A DNA stretch of 64,000 nucleotides from Streptomyces resistomycificus (GCF_001514265.1 NZ_KQ948992.1:488696-552695), one strand, 5' to 3'. Shown: positions 8,563 to 16,825, counted from the stretch's first letter. A program made the numbers and translations. Notes: generated from the letters alone by a model not told the origin.

Positions 8563-8739
8563 TGATCTCCGGGCCTTTGCCTCCTCGTTACTCCCACGCG
8601 ATCGGGAGTCGGTGGTGGCCCGGAACCCCGGCCGGAGCTGACCTTTCCGGCCAATGGGGCGCGGCCTTCGTGCGTACGGGACCCCGCAGGATCCCCTGAC
8701 CCGGAGCACGGGGCCGCGCTTCACAGCCTCATACCGAGA

Positions 8740-8780
8740 CCGGACCACCCCCGCGCCTGGCAGCAACCGGGGTGGTCCGG
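8740..8780 (+). other. strong hairpin in the 8563-8893 spacer
   Basis: CCGGACCACCCC (8740-8751) pairs perfectly with 8769-8780 over 12 bp, with a 17-nt loop. It lies in a 331-bp noncoding stretch between the ATPase gene and the 99-aa gene, which also has a weaker CCCCGGT/ACCGGGG pair just downstream. It may be a terminator (no T-run follows) or a leader structure. Nothing else recognisable is in the spacer. Confidence 0.45.
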
Positions 8781-8893
8781 GAGGGGACACAGCGTTCCCC
8801 GGTGCCCGATGGTACCGGGGTCGTTGTGGTGCTCATACGCCCCGGGCCACCAAGAGTTGACGATCCGTTACCTGTACGGATGGGAGTGGCCAA

Positions 8894-9193
8894 GTGACTG
8901 GCGCGGGTGAGGACTGGCTGCGTGACGGCCTGGACGACATCGCGGACGCGGAGCCCAGCATGTGGGTGCGCGGCGTCGACTACATCGCGGGGTGGCGTGA
9001 GGCGCGCGCTGCCGCAGACCGGTTGAACAGGGCCCTTCTGGGAGTCGGGTTCGAGTTGTCCGGTGTGCGTGCGGTGGCCTCGACCGACGGGGCTGGGCGG
9101 GGCGTCGTCCGGCTGGCGGGGCGGCCGATCGAGGTGGAGGAGCTGGCCGGTCTTCTGGAGACGCTTCCGACCACTGACGGCGGCGTGGGATGA
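8894..9193 (+). CDS. small hypothetical protein
   Basis: A 99-aa acidic, mostly helical protein with a GTG start and TGGGAGTGG upstream. It contains MWVRGVDYIAGWREARAAAD and a C-terminal leucine-rich segment (EVEELAGLLETL). I recall similar unnamed small proteins in Streptomyces mobile elements but assign no function. It lies 5' of the structured element at 9243-9392, separated by 49 bp. Confidence 0.55.
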   Translation: MTGAGEDWLRDGLDDIADAEPSMWVRGVDYIAGWREARAAADRLNRALLGVGFELSGVRAVASTDGAGRGVVRLAGRPIEVEELAGLLETLPTTDGGVG

Positions 9194-9242
9194 ACGGCGT
9201 TTTCGCTGATGAGCGGCGCGGGTGGGCACGTCGTCGGCTGGA

Positions 9243-9392
9243 GAGACTTTGGGCGGGAGCTGCCATGGGGCGAGTGAACAGGGGGCCCTACGCTCGCCCG
9301 GCGAATCGGGCAGGTTCTGGTCCTGCCCGCGTTTGTGCCCGATGGGCCCCCTGTTCTTCGAGGCTCGCCCCATGGTGGCTGCCTAAAGTCTC
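9243..9392 (+). ncRNA. structured noncoding element, copy A (shared with ICE-2)
   Basis: A 150-nt noncoding segment with four stems. P1 pairs GAGACTTTGGGC (9243-9254) with 9381-9392, continued by AGC/GCT (9258-9260 with 9378-9380). P2 pairs 9263-9274 with 9364-9375 over 12 bp. P3 pairs 9277-9288 with 9344-9355 over 12 bp. P4 pairs CGGGCAGG (9307-9314) with 9322-9329. The reverse complement of 39178-39322 in ICE-2 has the same loops and the same four stems with different but still complementary P1 and P3 sequences. Possibilities are a small RNA, a single-strand origin, or a transfer origin folded as ssDNA. Confidence 0.6.
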
Positions 9393-9603
9393 GGAGGCCG
9401 GCGACCCCCAGCCCGGTGGGCTCCGGCCCTCGGCGACCGGCCGAGGCGCGAACTCCTCGGGCGCGGTGCGGTGCGGGGCGTCGGGCGACCGGACGGGACC
9501 GGCGGTCACGCCGCACGCCCGGCCGGGGCGGCCGGGCGCCCCGGCGCGCCGCAGGCGCGCCCTTGAGGAAGTGAAGGTGGTTTCGACCGATCATCGGTGC
9601 CAC

Positions 9604-10383
9604 TCAGGCCTGACGGCGTTTGGCGGGCTGCTTGGCGGCGGTGATCCGGTAGGCGGCTTCCGCGCGGTCGGCTCCGATGCGGAGTTCTTCGAGGACCAGG
9701 GCGCGGTCTGCGGTGCCGTGGGTGACGCGGGTCAGGTGCAGGATCGGGGTCGCGTCGGGGAGCTGGAGCGTGGCGCGCTCGTCGGGCAGCGGCATACGGG
9801 CGCGTACGGTTTCCGACCACCACAGCGTGTGTCCGGCATTGGTGAGCTCCTCGTAGACCGCTGTCGGGCGCTGGCCCGGTTCTTCCGCGAGTGCGGGCAC
9901 GGTCTCGGCGACCTCGAAGGGAACCAGCGTGCGGTGCATCGCGCGTGTACCGGTGGTGGCATCGGCAAGGAGCCTGTCGCAGCCGAACAGTTCCTCTTCT
10001 TCGCCCAGGTTGAGCAGTCGGCCGGTGGCCTTCGTGGTGCGGGTGCGGTAGACGCTCGGTTCCTCGGCCTCGTCCCAGACGTCGCTGTTGGGCATGACGA
10101 ACTGCCCGTTCGGGGCGCGGTTGATGCGGCGTTCGAGCGTGAGTGTTGGCTGTCCGTCGGAGCGTACGAAGCTGCCCTTGCCGTGCCGGACCTCGATCAG
10201 TCCTTCGGCGCGCAGTGCCGCGATGGCGTTGCGGACGGTGGGCCGGGAGACGCCGTAGCGGGCCATGAGCTGAGCTTCGGACGGCAACAGGGACTCGGGG
10301 GCGAACTCTCCCGACAGGATCGCTTCCCGGATCGCTGCGGCCACCTGTTGGTAGAGGGCTCCGGGGCGCTGGATCTCCGTCAT
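9604..10383 (-). CDS. GntR-family regulator (KorSA-like)
   Basis: A 259-aa regulator. The N-terminal winged helix has GALYQQVAAAIREAILSGEF, then LMARYGVSRPTVRNAIAAL (recognition helix near 40-58). The C-terminal UTRA-like sensor domain starts near residue 95. ATG 10383 is used because GGAG at -12 precedes it; upstream codons to 10497 look non-coding. It is divergent from the SCO3933-family/transfer operon. In pSAM2 the equivalent KorSA represses the element's transfer/replication activator genes, so this protein probably keeps ICE-1 quiescent. Confidence 0.82.
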   Translation of the reverse strand: MTEIQRPGALYQQVAAAIREAILSGEFAPESLLPSEAQLMARYGVSRPTVRNAIAALRAEGLIEVRHGKGSFVRSDGQPTLTLERRINRAPNGQFVMPNSDVWDEAEEPSVYRTRTTKATGRLLNLGEEEELFGCDRLLADATTGTRAMHRTLVPFEVAETVPALAEEPGQRPTAVYEELTNAGHTLWWSETVRARMPLPDERATLQLPDATPILHLTRVTHGTADRALVLEELRIGADRAEAAYRITAAKQPAKRRQA

Positions 10384-10548
10384 CTCGGCATCTCCGGTTC
10401 GAGGTCGTAGGCACGTCGCACGCGCGACATCACTCGTCAGCATAAGTAGTTGCACCCCCGCCGTACAGCACTCCATAGTCGTAACTCGTAAGGACAAGTG
10501 ACGTCAGTGCATCACTGGCAATTTGGCGGGCCAAGGAGGCCACAGAAC
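10384..10548. promoter_or_regulatory. divergent promoter region of the ICE-1 core
   Basis: A 165-bp spacer between the GntR gene and the transfer operon, comparatively AT-rich. It contains a direct TCGTAA/TCGTAA pair at 10479-10491. AAGGAGG at 10533-10539 is the ribosome site of the downstream gene. It is the natural place for KorSA-like repressor binding, but the exact operator is not resolved. Confidence 0.4.
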
Positions 10549-10896
10549 ATGCAGTCCATTCCCGTGGACACGACGCGGCTCGGCGTACTGCGCTGCGCCA
10601 TCGCGCCGGAAGCCAAGCTCAGCAACCCCGAGACACAGGAGGTGAAGAAGGACCGGGACGGCAACCCGGTCTACACCGTGGCCGTGACCGTGCGGCAGGA
10701 CCGCCGGCGGATCTCCGTCATCGAGATCGCCGTGACCGGCGAACCCAAGGGCATCGAGGAAGGCCAGATCGTCAAGGTCACCGGGCTGACCGCGTTCGTC
10801 TGGTCGATGGGCGAACGGCACGGAGTCAGTTTCCGTGCCGACGCGATAACGCCCGTACCTGGCACAACTGCGCACACCAAGGGGGGTGCGGCATGA
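10549..10896 (+). CDS. SCO3933-family regulatory protein
   Basis: A 115-aa protein with a perfect AAGGAGG ribosome site. The sequence is strand-rich with an OB-fold-like pattern: VYTVAVTVRQDRR, then ISVIEIAVTGEP, and the central GQIVKVTGLTAFVW. It matches my memory of the SCO3933 family found just upstream of the transfer gene in Streptomyces elements. Its stop overlaps the transfer gene start (10893), so the two are coupled. Single-stranded DNA binding would fit the fold but is inference. Confidence 0.72.
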   Translation: MQSIPVDTTRLGVLRCAIAPEAKLSNPETQEVKKDRDGNPVYTVAVTVRQDRRRISVIEIAVTGEPKGIEEGQIVKVTGLTAFVWSMGERHGVSFRADAITPVPGTTAHTKGGAA

Positions 10897-12197
10897 TGCG
10901 GCCGGTCCTGCTCGCCTTCGCCTTGGCGGCGCTGGCCTGGGTGCTCGTTGTGGGGGACCTTGTGCGCCGGCATCGTCCGGCCTGGCACTGGTACCTCGTC
11001 GGCTACCCGGTTGCTGCCTTCCGAGTGGTCGTCACCTGGCGCAAGGTGGCCATGCTGAACGACCTCGCAGTCTCCCGGCGTCCGTCTCGCGGCCTGCTCG
11101 GTGACCTGATGGTCAAGGGCGATCCGCTGCGGCCGGTAGCTCCGCGGTTCTCCTTCCCTCGCGCCACGCGCATGGGCTTGACCGTGATCGTGCGCCTGCA
11201 CGCAGGCCAGACACCGGCGACTTACCTGAAGGCTGCCGACGCGTTCGTTCACGCGTGGAAGGTCCACGCGGTGCGGGTGACCTCGCCCGAACGCGGGCTC
11301 GTGCTCCTGACGGCAACGGCAACGGATCCACTGGAACGGCCTGGCTTAGCCACCGCCCCGGCCGAACTCCTCTCCGCGCTCATAGGCGTGATGGAGAGCG
11401 GCGGGGCTTGGGTGATGAACCTACGGCTCGTACCGCACTGGCTCATTGCAGGGGCCACCCGGTCCGGTAAGTCGACGCTCCTTGCCCGGCTGATCACCCA
11501 ACTCGCCCCGCAACGCGTCGCCCTCGTCGGCATCGACTGCAAGGGAGGTATGGAACTCGGGCTGTTCGCCGGACGTCTGAGCGCGCTGGCGACCTGCCGC
11601 CGGGAAGCGGTCGCTGTGCTCTCCGCGCTCATGGGCGACATGCAGGACCGGATGAGCGTCTGCCGGTCGGCCGGCGTGCGCTCGATCTGGGAGCTGCCCG
11701 GCAAGCTGAGGCCGGTCCCGGTCGTCGTCCTGGTCGACGAGATCGCCGAGCTGTACCTGTCCGACGGCACCCGCGAGAGCAAGGCGGAAGCGGAACAGTG
11801 CTCGACGCTGCTGCTGCGGTTGGCGCAGCTGGGTGCCGCGCTCGGTCTGCACCTGGTCGTAGCGGGACAGCGGGTCGGCTCCGACCTCGGACTCGGTGTC
11901 ACCGCGCTGAGGGCCCAGCTCGGCGGCCGTATCTGCCACCGGGTGAACGACCCCGGAACGGCAGAGATGACCTTGGGCGACCTCAACAAGGACGCCGTGG
12001 CCGTGGCTCAGGCGATCACAGCGGAGGAACGGGGCGTGGCCGTGTGCACCGGTCCGGACGGTGGCTGGAGCCGCGCCCGCTCACACCTGACCGCTACGGA
12101 TGAGGCCGTGGCGACGGCCCGGAAGTACTCCGGCATGACCCCGGAACTCCCTGCCCTTGACCGCGCCCTTGCGGTGCTGGAAGGAGACGGCAAGTGA
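10893..12197 (+). CDS. FtsK/SpoIIIE-type DNA transfer ATPase (TraSA-like)
   Basis: A 434-aa membrane ATPase. Two N-terminal helices lie at about 4-24 and 32-52. The Walker A is GATRSGKSTL (about 188-197) and the Walker B VVVLVDEIAEL (about 279-289); a later R-G-x segment is typical of FtsK-like translocases. In actinomycete elements this single protein moves double-stranded DNA between mycelia. It is near the usual length for TraSA. It is coupled at both ends, overlapping the preceding gene by 4 nt and the SpdA-like gene by GTGA. Confidence 0.88.
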   Translation: MMRPVLLAFALAALAWVLVVGDLVRRHRPAWHWYLVGYPVAAFRVVVTWRKVAMLNDLAVSRRPSRGLLGDLMVKGDPLRPVAPRFSFPRATRMGLTVIVRLHAGQTPATYLKAADAFVHAWKVHAVRVTSPERGLVLLTATATDPLERPGLATAPAELLSALIGVMESGGAWVMNLRLVPHWLIAGATRSGKSTLLARLITQLAPQRVALVGIDCKGGMELGLFAGRLSALATCRREAVAVLSALMGDMQDRMSVCRSAGVRSIWELPGKLRPVPVVVLVDEIAELYLSDGTRESKAEAEQCSTLLLRLAQLGAALGLHLVVAGQRVGSDLGLGVTALRAQLGGRICHRVNDPGTAEMTLGDLNKDAVAVAQAITAEERGVAVCTGPDGGWSRARSHLTATDEAVATARKYSGMTPELPALDRALAVLEGDGK

Positions 12198-12391
12198 TCA
12201 GTGAAGGTACGGCGTTCACGTTCGCGGTGGTCTTCGGGATCATCACCGTCCTCCTCGTCCGCTCCCGCGACGTACGCGCCTGGGAAGCGGTATGCGTCGG
12301 CCTCTTCGGCCTCTACCTCGGCCAGACCCCGGTGATCTACACCGTCCACGGACTCGTCACGTGGCTGATCAACGGCTTTTCCCACACCTGA
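12194..12391 (+). CDS. small membrane protein, SpdA-like
   Basis: A 65-aa protein starting with GTG overlapping the transfer ATPase stop. Hydrophobic segments at 7-22 and 33-58 indicate two membrane helices. Position immediately after the tra gene and size match the Spd (spread) proteins that help intramycelial distribution. The assignment rests on position and topology only. Confidence 0.62.
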   Translation: MISEGTAFTFAVVFGIITVLLVRSRDVRAWEAVCVGLFGLYLGQTPVIYTVHGLVTWLINGFSHT

Positions 12392-12407
12392 GCAGGAAGG
12401 ACACACC

Positions 12408-12521
12408 ATGCCCATGCCTCGCGTGAGGTGCCCTCACTGCAAGGGCGACGGGGCCCGCAGGACCTGGACGGGACGGCAGCGACGCTGTCGCGTCTGCCGG
12501 GGCACCGGAACCATCCGCTGA
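12408..12521 (+). CDS. 37-aa zinc-finger-like mini-protein
   Basis: A very short gene with AGGAAGG about 10 nt before the ATG. It encodes two CxxC pairs: RCPHCKGDG at 7-15 and CRVCRGTGTI at 27-36, the DnaJ-type CxxCxGxG pattern. It is basic elsewhere (TGRQRR). It lies between the SpdA-like gene and repSA in the same direction, so it is probably co-transcribed. It may bind nucleic acid or be an assembly factor. Similar tiny zinc-finger proteins occur in related elements, as I recall. Confidence 0.6.
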   Translation: MPMPRVRCPHCKGDGARRTWTGRQRRCRVCRGTGTIR

Positions 12522-12562
12522 CCCATCCCCACGCCCCGCCTACTCGGAAGCGAGTGATCCCC

Positions 12563-14037
12563 ATGACTCACAACGCGCCACCACCCGCCATCCGCGCCGC
12601 TTCGGCGGCCCACCCTGGAAGGTCACCACCATCACCCCGCAGCTCACCCCGGTTGAGCGGCGCGCCGCCCTCGACCGCGCGGCGCGCCTGCGTCAGCTTT
12701 CCGAAGCAGACCGCGACGCAATCCGCATCGCTCAAGACCCTCAGTTCCCTCGCTGGCTGGAGCAGATCACCGCCACGGGCGGCTGCTCCCACCCCGTCCA
12801 CCTCTCCGGCTCCACCACCACCCTGGACGCGGAAACCGGCGAGATCCTCCACCACTACGACACCCGCACCGAACCCGGCGAACGCCTCTCTGTCCGCTGC
12901 CGCAACCGGCGCGCGACCATCTGCGCCCCCTGCTCCCGACTCCACGCGGGCGACACTTTCCACCTCGTCCGCGCAGGCCTGATCGGCGGCAAGAACGTCC
13001 CCGCCACGGTCTGCAACCGGCCTCGGCTCTTCGTCACCCTCACCGCCCCGTCCTTCGGCCCCGTGCACCGCGCCGAGGAGCGCTGCCGCCCTCGCCGCGA
13101 CGGCGGCACGTGCGAACACGGCCGTCCCCTCGGCTGCGCCGCCGTCCATGCCCCGGGCTCTCCCATCGTCGGCCAACCCCTCTGCGTCGACTGCTATGAC
13201 TACACAGCCCACGTCCTATGGCACGCACACGCGGGCAAGTTGTGGGACCGCTTCGTCATCGGCGTCCGGCGCCAACTCGCTTCCTCTGTCGGTCTCGTGC
13301 AGTCCAGATTCCCGGACCATGCCCGCCTGTCCTTCGCACGCGTCGCCGAGTACCAGCGGCGGGCAGCCGTCCACGTCCATGCCGTCGTCCGCCTCGACGG
13401 CCCGGCCGGTCCGAACGACGAACCCCCCGTCTGGGGCGCTGCGGACCGGCTCATCGACGCCGTATACGCCTCGGCCCGGCGGGTCCTTGTCCGTACGCCG
13501 TACAGCTCCGCCGTGGGCGAGTTGGCACTGCGCTGGGGCGACCAGATCGACATCCGTCCGCTACGCGCCGATGGCACCGGGCCCAACGATGACGCCGTGG
13601 CCGCGTACGTCGCCAAGTACGTCACCAAGGGAGCGAGCGAGACAGGCGCCGGCCTCGACCACAAGGTCACCACCTGGGAAGACATAGATACGGCACCCGT
13701 GAGCAAGCACGTCCGCACCCTCATGCGTACGTCCTGGCGCCTTGGCGGCCTCCCCGAGTGCGAGCCCCTGCACCTGCGCACCTGGGCCCACACCCTCGGT
13801 TACCGGGGCCACATCCTCACCAAGTCCCGCGCCTACTCGACGACATACGCCGCGCTGCGCGCTGAGCGGGCCCAGCACGTGGGCCTCGTCGAGATCCCCG
13901 ATGCAGTCACCGAGCGGGACTGGCGCTACGTCGGCTCCGGCCACACACCCGGCGCCGCATTCATCGCCGCTGGAGTCGCCGAAGACATCGCCACAAACCG
14001 TGAGATCGCCCGTGAAGAGCGTGAGGTGCGTCGGTGA
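12563..14037 (+). pseudogene. repSA: RepSA-like rolling-circle replication initiator, apparent 5' frameshift
   Basis: The family-like sequence runs in one frame from about 12640 (LTPVERRAALDRAARLRQLS) to the stop at 14037. It includes the Cys-rich segment (RNRRATICAPCSRLHAGDTF near 12901) and the Rep core with HVHAVV and AAYVAKYVTK. That frame has no ATG or GTG upstream of 13063. The only sensible start, ATG 12563 (MTHNAPPPAIRAASAAHPGR), is in another frame; loss of one base at about 12600-12640 would explain it. The span length is not a multiple of three. It could be a real lesion, a sequencing error, or initiation at a non-standard codon. If intact, it would nick the element's origin and replicate it as a plasmid. 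Confidence 0.75.
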
Positions 14038-14171
14038 CGAGACACCGCAACGAGCAGTGGGCTCGGGCCGTTGAGCGCCAGGCAGCCAAGTTCCCCACAC
14101 GGATAGGGCCGAAGAGCGCTGCGCGACTCGCGCGACTCCTCGGCCCTGCACGAGCTAGCGGTTCCAGATAG
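14034..14171 (+). CDS. 45-aa basic protein coupled to repSA
   Basis: Begins with GTG overlapping the repSA stop (GTGA) and ends TAG at 14169-14171. The product is strongly basic (TRHRNEQWARAVERQAAKFP, then GPKSAARLARLL), with no recognised domain. The overlap implies translational coupling. pSAM2 has xis at this position, but this product lacks a visible helix-turn-helix. A serine integrase would instead need a recombination directionality factor, for which this is one candidate. Confidence 0.45.
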   Translation: MTRHRNEQWARAVERQAAKFPTRIGPKSAARLARLLGPARASGSR

Positions 14172-14352
14172 GGGTGGTGCTGATCGCTGTGACAGCGACC
14201 CCGGCGATCATTGCCAAGAGCCTGGCCGGTAGCTGCTTCGCGGTCATGCTGAAACCACCGATCTTGAGCACGAAGTAGGGCTCAGGGTCTCGGGTCGGTG
14301 TGTGCCCTGACTCCGGGGAAGTCTTTGTCTCCAAGGTCGGGTTTTTGGCCAT
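14155..14352 (-). CDS. 65-aa single-pass membrane protein
   Basis: ATG at 14352 is preceded by a good GGAGG five bases upstream. Residues 1-25 are polar and residues 40-60 hydrophobic (ARLLAMIAGVAVTAISTT), so one C-terminal membrane helix is predicted. It converges with and slightly overlaps the 45-aa gene. Function unknown. Confidence 0.5.
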   Translation of the reverse strand: MAKNPTLETKTSPESGHTPTRDPEPYFVLKIGGFSMTAKQLPARLLAMIAGVAVTAISTTPIWNR

Positions 14353-14784
14353 GGCAGCCTCCAGTCGCAGCGTTGGAAACGCGCGCATTCACGGATGTTG
14401 AACCGACCACGGGTCGAACGCATGAGCGCTTATGTCCCCGTCAGGACGTGAATGGGCGTAGCAAACCGAACTCGGCGGGACGCGTTCCCACCGACCGCAT
14501 GTCACTCGCGGTGATTGAGAGTCTTCCGAACGTGGCGTCAGGAGCCAAATGTTCTGAGGGAAACTTGAGCATAACGATCCCGCTTCCGTGGTACGCAGCA
14601 CGGGCTCTGGCTGTGGCCGTCCAGTTAAGGGCGAGATGGCGGCGGCACCGACGACCTGAGTCCTGCGGGCAGCCTGGCAGAGGACGACAACCATGTAGCC
14701 GTCCTCTTTCAGGTTGCCCGTGGCCTGCGTTCACCGTGGCTCCGTGCAGGGTTCTCGGTGCTCAGCTCAGAGTCGGCCGGTCCG
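14353..14784. other. noncoding spacer beside the integrase gene
   Basis: About 430 bp between the small membrane-protein gene and the integrase stop. Short open frames exist but have no ribosome site or family resemblance. No repeat or strong hairpin was noticed. Confidence 0.4.
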
Positions 14785-16233
14785 CTAGTCCAGCGGGTTT
14801 GGCTTAATGTCCACCCGATCGGTGTCGAACCCCCTGCCCTTTCTCGTGGGCGGACGGACGAACACGGCGGCGAACAGGAAGCGGTAGATCGCGTTCATCC
14901 TTGCGAAGTCCTCCGCCTTCTCCAGCCTCTCCCAGTTGGCCTCAGCATCCGGGCCGGCGATGCCCTCCAGGACGGCCACGGGGCGCTTCACCGTCTTGCG
15001 CTGCCGCTCCTTCATCCGCTTGACGATCGGTGCACGCATGGCCTGGAAGTCGGCTGTGCTGAAGTCGTCGTCGTTGAGCCACAGCTCTTTCAGCTCCCGC
15101 AGCTTCTCGCGGTCCTTCTCGTCCGCCATGACGTCGGCCTCCGGGCGCGTGGTCGTGGCGGGCTCGTAGCCGGACGTGTCCAGCTTCGTCAGCACCTTGA
15201 TCGCCACGTCCCGTACGAACTCCTCAAGCGGCCCGGCCGAGATGGAGCGGTTGCACTTCTGCTGGTCGGTGTTGTCGGAACGGGTGCACCGGTAGTAGGC
15301 GTACCGGCCGCTGTTCGTGCCACCCATGCGGGCACCGCACGTGCAGGTGGCGACTCCGCGTAGTAGGTAGTTCCGAATGGGGCGCTTCTTCGTCTCCTGG
15401 TGCTGCTGGGCGCGGTACTCCCGGAGCCGCTGCACCTCGTCCCACTGCCCGCGGTCGATGATGGCGGGCCATGTCCCGACGGCCACTTCCTCGCCCAGGT
15501 GGAACCGCAGCCCCGCCACGAAGTGGGACGACAGCAGATGCCGAACGTTCTCGGGGTTCCACGCCTTGCCCTTCGACGTGGGGATGCCCCGGGCGACGAG
15601 ATCTTGAGCTATGGCGTGCGGCGACTCTCCGTCCAGATAGCGGCGGTACACCTCGCGGACGATCTCCGCCTCCTCCTCGACGAGCGCGCGGCCGTCTCGG
15701 GTGTAGCCGTACGGTCGGTTGCCCACGTGCGGCCGGCCTTCGCGGGCGTGGTCCTTCAGGGCATCCTTGAGGCGGCGGGACGTGTCGTCGGAGGAGCGGC
15801 ACGCGTGGGCGACCTCGATGCGGAGGATGAAGCGGTCGTCCGGGTCCGAGAGATCGCGGCGGTTCGCCTCGCCGTGCAGCAGGACGCGTTTGTCGTCGGC
15901 GATGGAGAGTAGCTCTTCAAGGTCTTTGGGCTGCCGCATGAGGCGGTCGGGGTGGTAGACGATGACATGCCGGATCTCTCCGGCCCCCATCGCCTTCAGC
16001 ATCGCTTCCCATCCGGGGCGCTTGCGGTCGCGCTGCCAGGCCGAGCGGTTGTTGTCGACGTAGATGTGTGTCGGCTCGACGCGGAGCTGGAGGCGTTCGG
16101 CGATGTCCCGACAGATGCGTTCCTGCCGGTCGACGCCGGTCTGGTCCTCGTCCCTGGTGTGGGAGATGCGGCAGTAGATCGCTGCGGGCTCGCCCGGTGT
16201 GATGGCGGCCCTGGCTAACTTGGGTCGGGTCAT
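14785..16233 (-). CDS. large serine integrase (site-specific recombinase)
   Basis: A 482-aa large serine recombinase. The resolvase catalytic domain spans about 15-160, with nucleophile Ser24 in YCRIS and a later DRLMRQ segment. The recombinase domain follows at about 190-290 (RPYGYTRDGRALVEEEAEIV). A zinc beta-ribbon (CTCGARM near 335 and a later CNRS) and a coiled-coil tail complete it. ATG 16233 is preferred; an upstream ATG at 16263 lies in the attachment site. The gene reads away from the right end of ICE-1, the usual position. It would catalyse attB x attP insertion into the EamA gene; excision needs a directionality factor not clearly identified. Confidence 0.9.
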   Translation of the reverse strand: MTRPKLARAAITPGEPAAIYCRISHTRDEDQTGVDRQERICRDIAERLQLRVEPTHIYVDNNRSAWQRDRKRPGWEAMLKAMGAGEIRHVIVYHPDRLMRQPKDLEELLSIADDKRVLLHGEANRRDLSDPDDRFILRIEVAHACRSSDDTSRRLKDALKDHAREGRPHVGNRPYGYTRDGRALVEEEAEIVREVYRRYLDGESPHAIAQDLVARGIPTSKGKAWNPENVRHLLSSHFVAGLRFHLGEEVAVGTWPAIIDRGQWDEVQRLREYRAQQHQETKKRPIRNYLLRGVATCTCGARMGGTNSGRYAYYRCTRSDNTDQQKCNRSISAGPLEEFVRDVAIKVLTKLDTSGYEPATTTRPEADVMADEKDREKLRELKELWLNDDDFSTADFQAMRAPIVKRMKERQRKTVKRPVAVLEGIAGPDAEANWERLEKAEDFARMNAIYRFLFAAVFVRPPTRKGRGFDTDRVDIKPNPLD

Positions 16234-16266
16234 GACAATCACTGTATGAGCCGGGTATGACATCGA

Positions 16267-16382
16267 TCATCGTGGGGGCGGCCATCGGCGCGGTGTTCTT
16301 CAAGGAGCGGTTCGGGGCCCCGCGGATCCTCGCGGCGGGGCTGCTGGTGGTCGGGATCGGGCTGATGCTGCACGCGGGGTAG
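16267..16382 (+). pseudogene. EamA-type permease, 3' fragment; right ICE-1 junction
   Basis: From TCA at 16267 the chromosomal reading resumes with the codons for IVGAAIGAVFFKERFGAPRI and ends at TAG 16380-16382. It is the missing C-terminus of the permease at 613-1342. An ATG at 16257 could in principle give a 41-aa peptide, which is unlikely to be functional. Confidence 0.88.
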
Positions 16383-16417
16383 CCGAGCCCCACGCCGGTG
16401 TCAGGCGGCGGTGGGCG

Positions 16418-16825
16418 TCACGGCCGTACCGCCACCGCGTCGACCTCGAACAGCATCCCGGGCAGCGCGAGCGAGGCGACACCGCTCAGGGTCTGCGCCG
16501 GCAGCCGGTCGCCGAAGCGGGTGCGGAGTGCCTTGCCGAGGATCTCCAGCCTGCCGAGGTCGTGGTCGACGATGAACGTGCCGAGCCGGACGACGTGTTC
16601 GTACCCGAGGCCCACGCCTTCCAGGGCCGACCGCAGCCGGTCGAAGGCCAGGTCGACCTGGGCGGCGAAGTCGCCGGGGTGGACCGGAGCGCCGGTGGCG
16701 TCGGAGGCGTACTGGCCGCCGATGAAGACGAGTTCGCCGGGCGCCGAGGTGGCGTGGCTGTAGCCGAAGGGCGTCGGGTCGTGGAGCGCGGGCGGGTTGG
16801 TGATCGTGCGCTGGTCGACGGTCAT
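16418..16825 (-). CDS. Rid-family (YjgF/YER057c) protein
   Basis: A 135-aa Rid-superfamily protein (small trimeric enzymes that hydrolyse enamine/imine intermediates in the best-known members). FIGGQYASDATGAPVHPGDF is at about 34-53 and the C-terminus LFEVDAVAVRP is conserved. The segment expected to carry the catalytic Arg (PARSCVEV in RidA) reads PAQTLSGVASLA, so the RidA imine-deaminase Arg is missing. It probably belongs to a non-RidA subfamily with another activity. ATG 16825 is the only reasonable start. Confidence 0.8.
   Translation of the reverse strand: MTVDQRTITNPPALHDPTPFGYSHATSAPGELVFIGGQYASDATGAPVHPGDFAAQVDLAFDRLRSALEGVGLGYEHVVRLGTFIVDHDLGRLEILGKALRTRFGDRLPAQTLSGVASLALPGMLFEVDAVAVRP

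Larger units (their letters stand above)
1343..16269. mobile_element. ICE-1: serine-integrase integrative conjugative element in an EamA gene
   Basis: Roughly 14.9 kb inserted into the permease gene. It contains a large serine recombinase beside the right end, a RepSA-like replication initiator, an FtsK-like transfer ATPase, SpdA-like and KorSA-like genes: the core set of actinomycete integrative conjugative elements (pSAM2/SLP1 type). Unlike pSAM2 it integrates with a serine rather than a tyrosine recombinase and into a protein gene rather than a tRNA gene. The left third is cargo (Macro, DUF6414, TIR-like, phosphotransferase genes). Boundaries come from rejoining the EamA reading frame and are accurate to within a few bases. 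Confidence 0.88.

Noticed and set aside
9190..10410. Long plus-strand open frame over the GntR regulator gene
   Set aside because: Antisense shadow of GC-rich coding sequence; the minus strand encodes a clear winged-helix/UTRA protein.
13063..14037. GTG 13063 as the true start of repSA
   Set aside because: Rep-like residues including the Cys-rich RNRRATICAPCSRL segment are encoded in the same frame well upstream of it.
14441..14734. Minus-strand 97-codon frame in the spacer beside the serine integrase
   Set aside because: No ribosome site and no domain or plausible composition.
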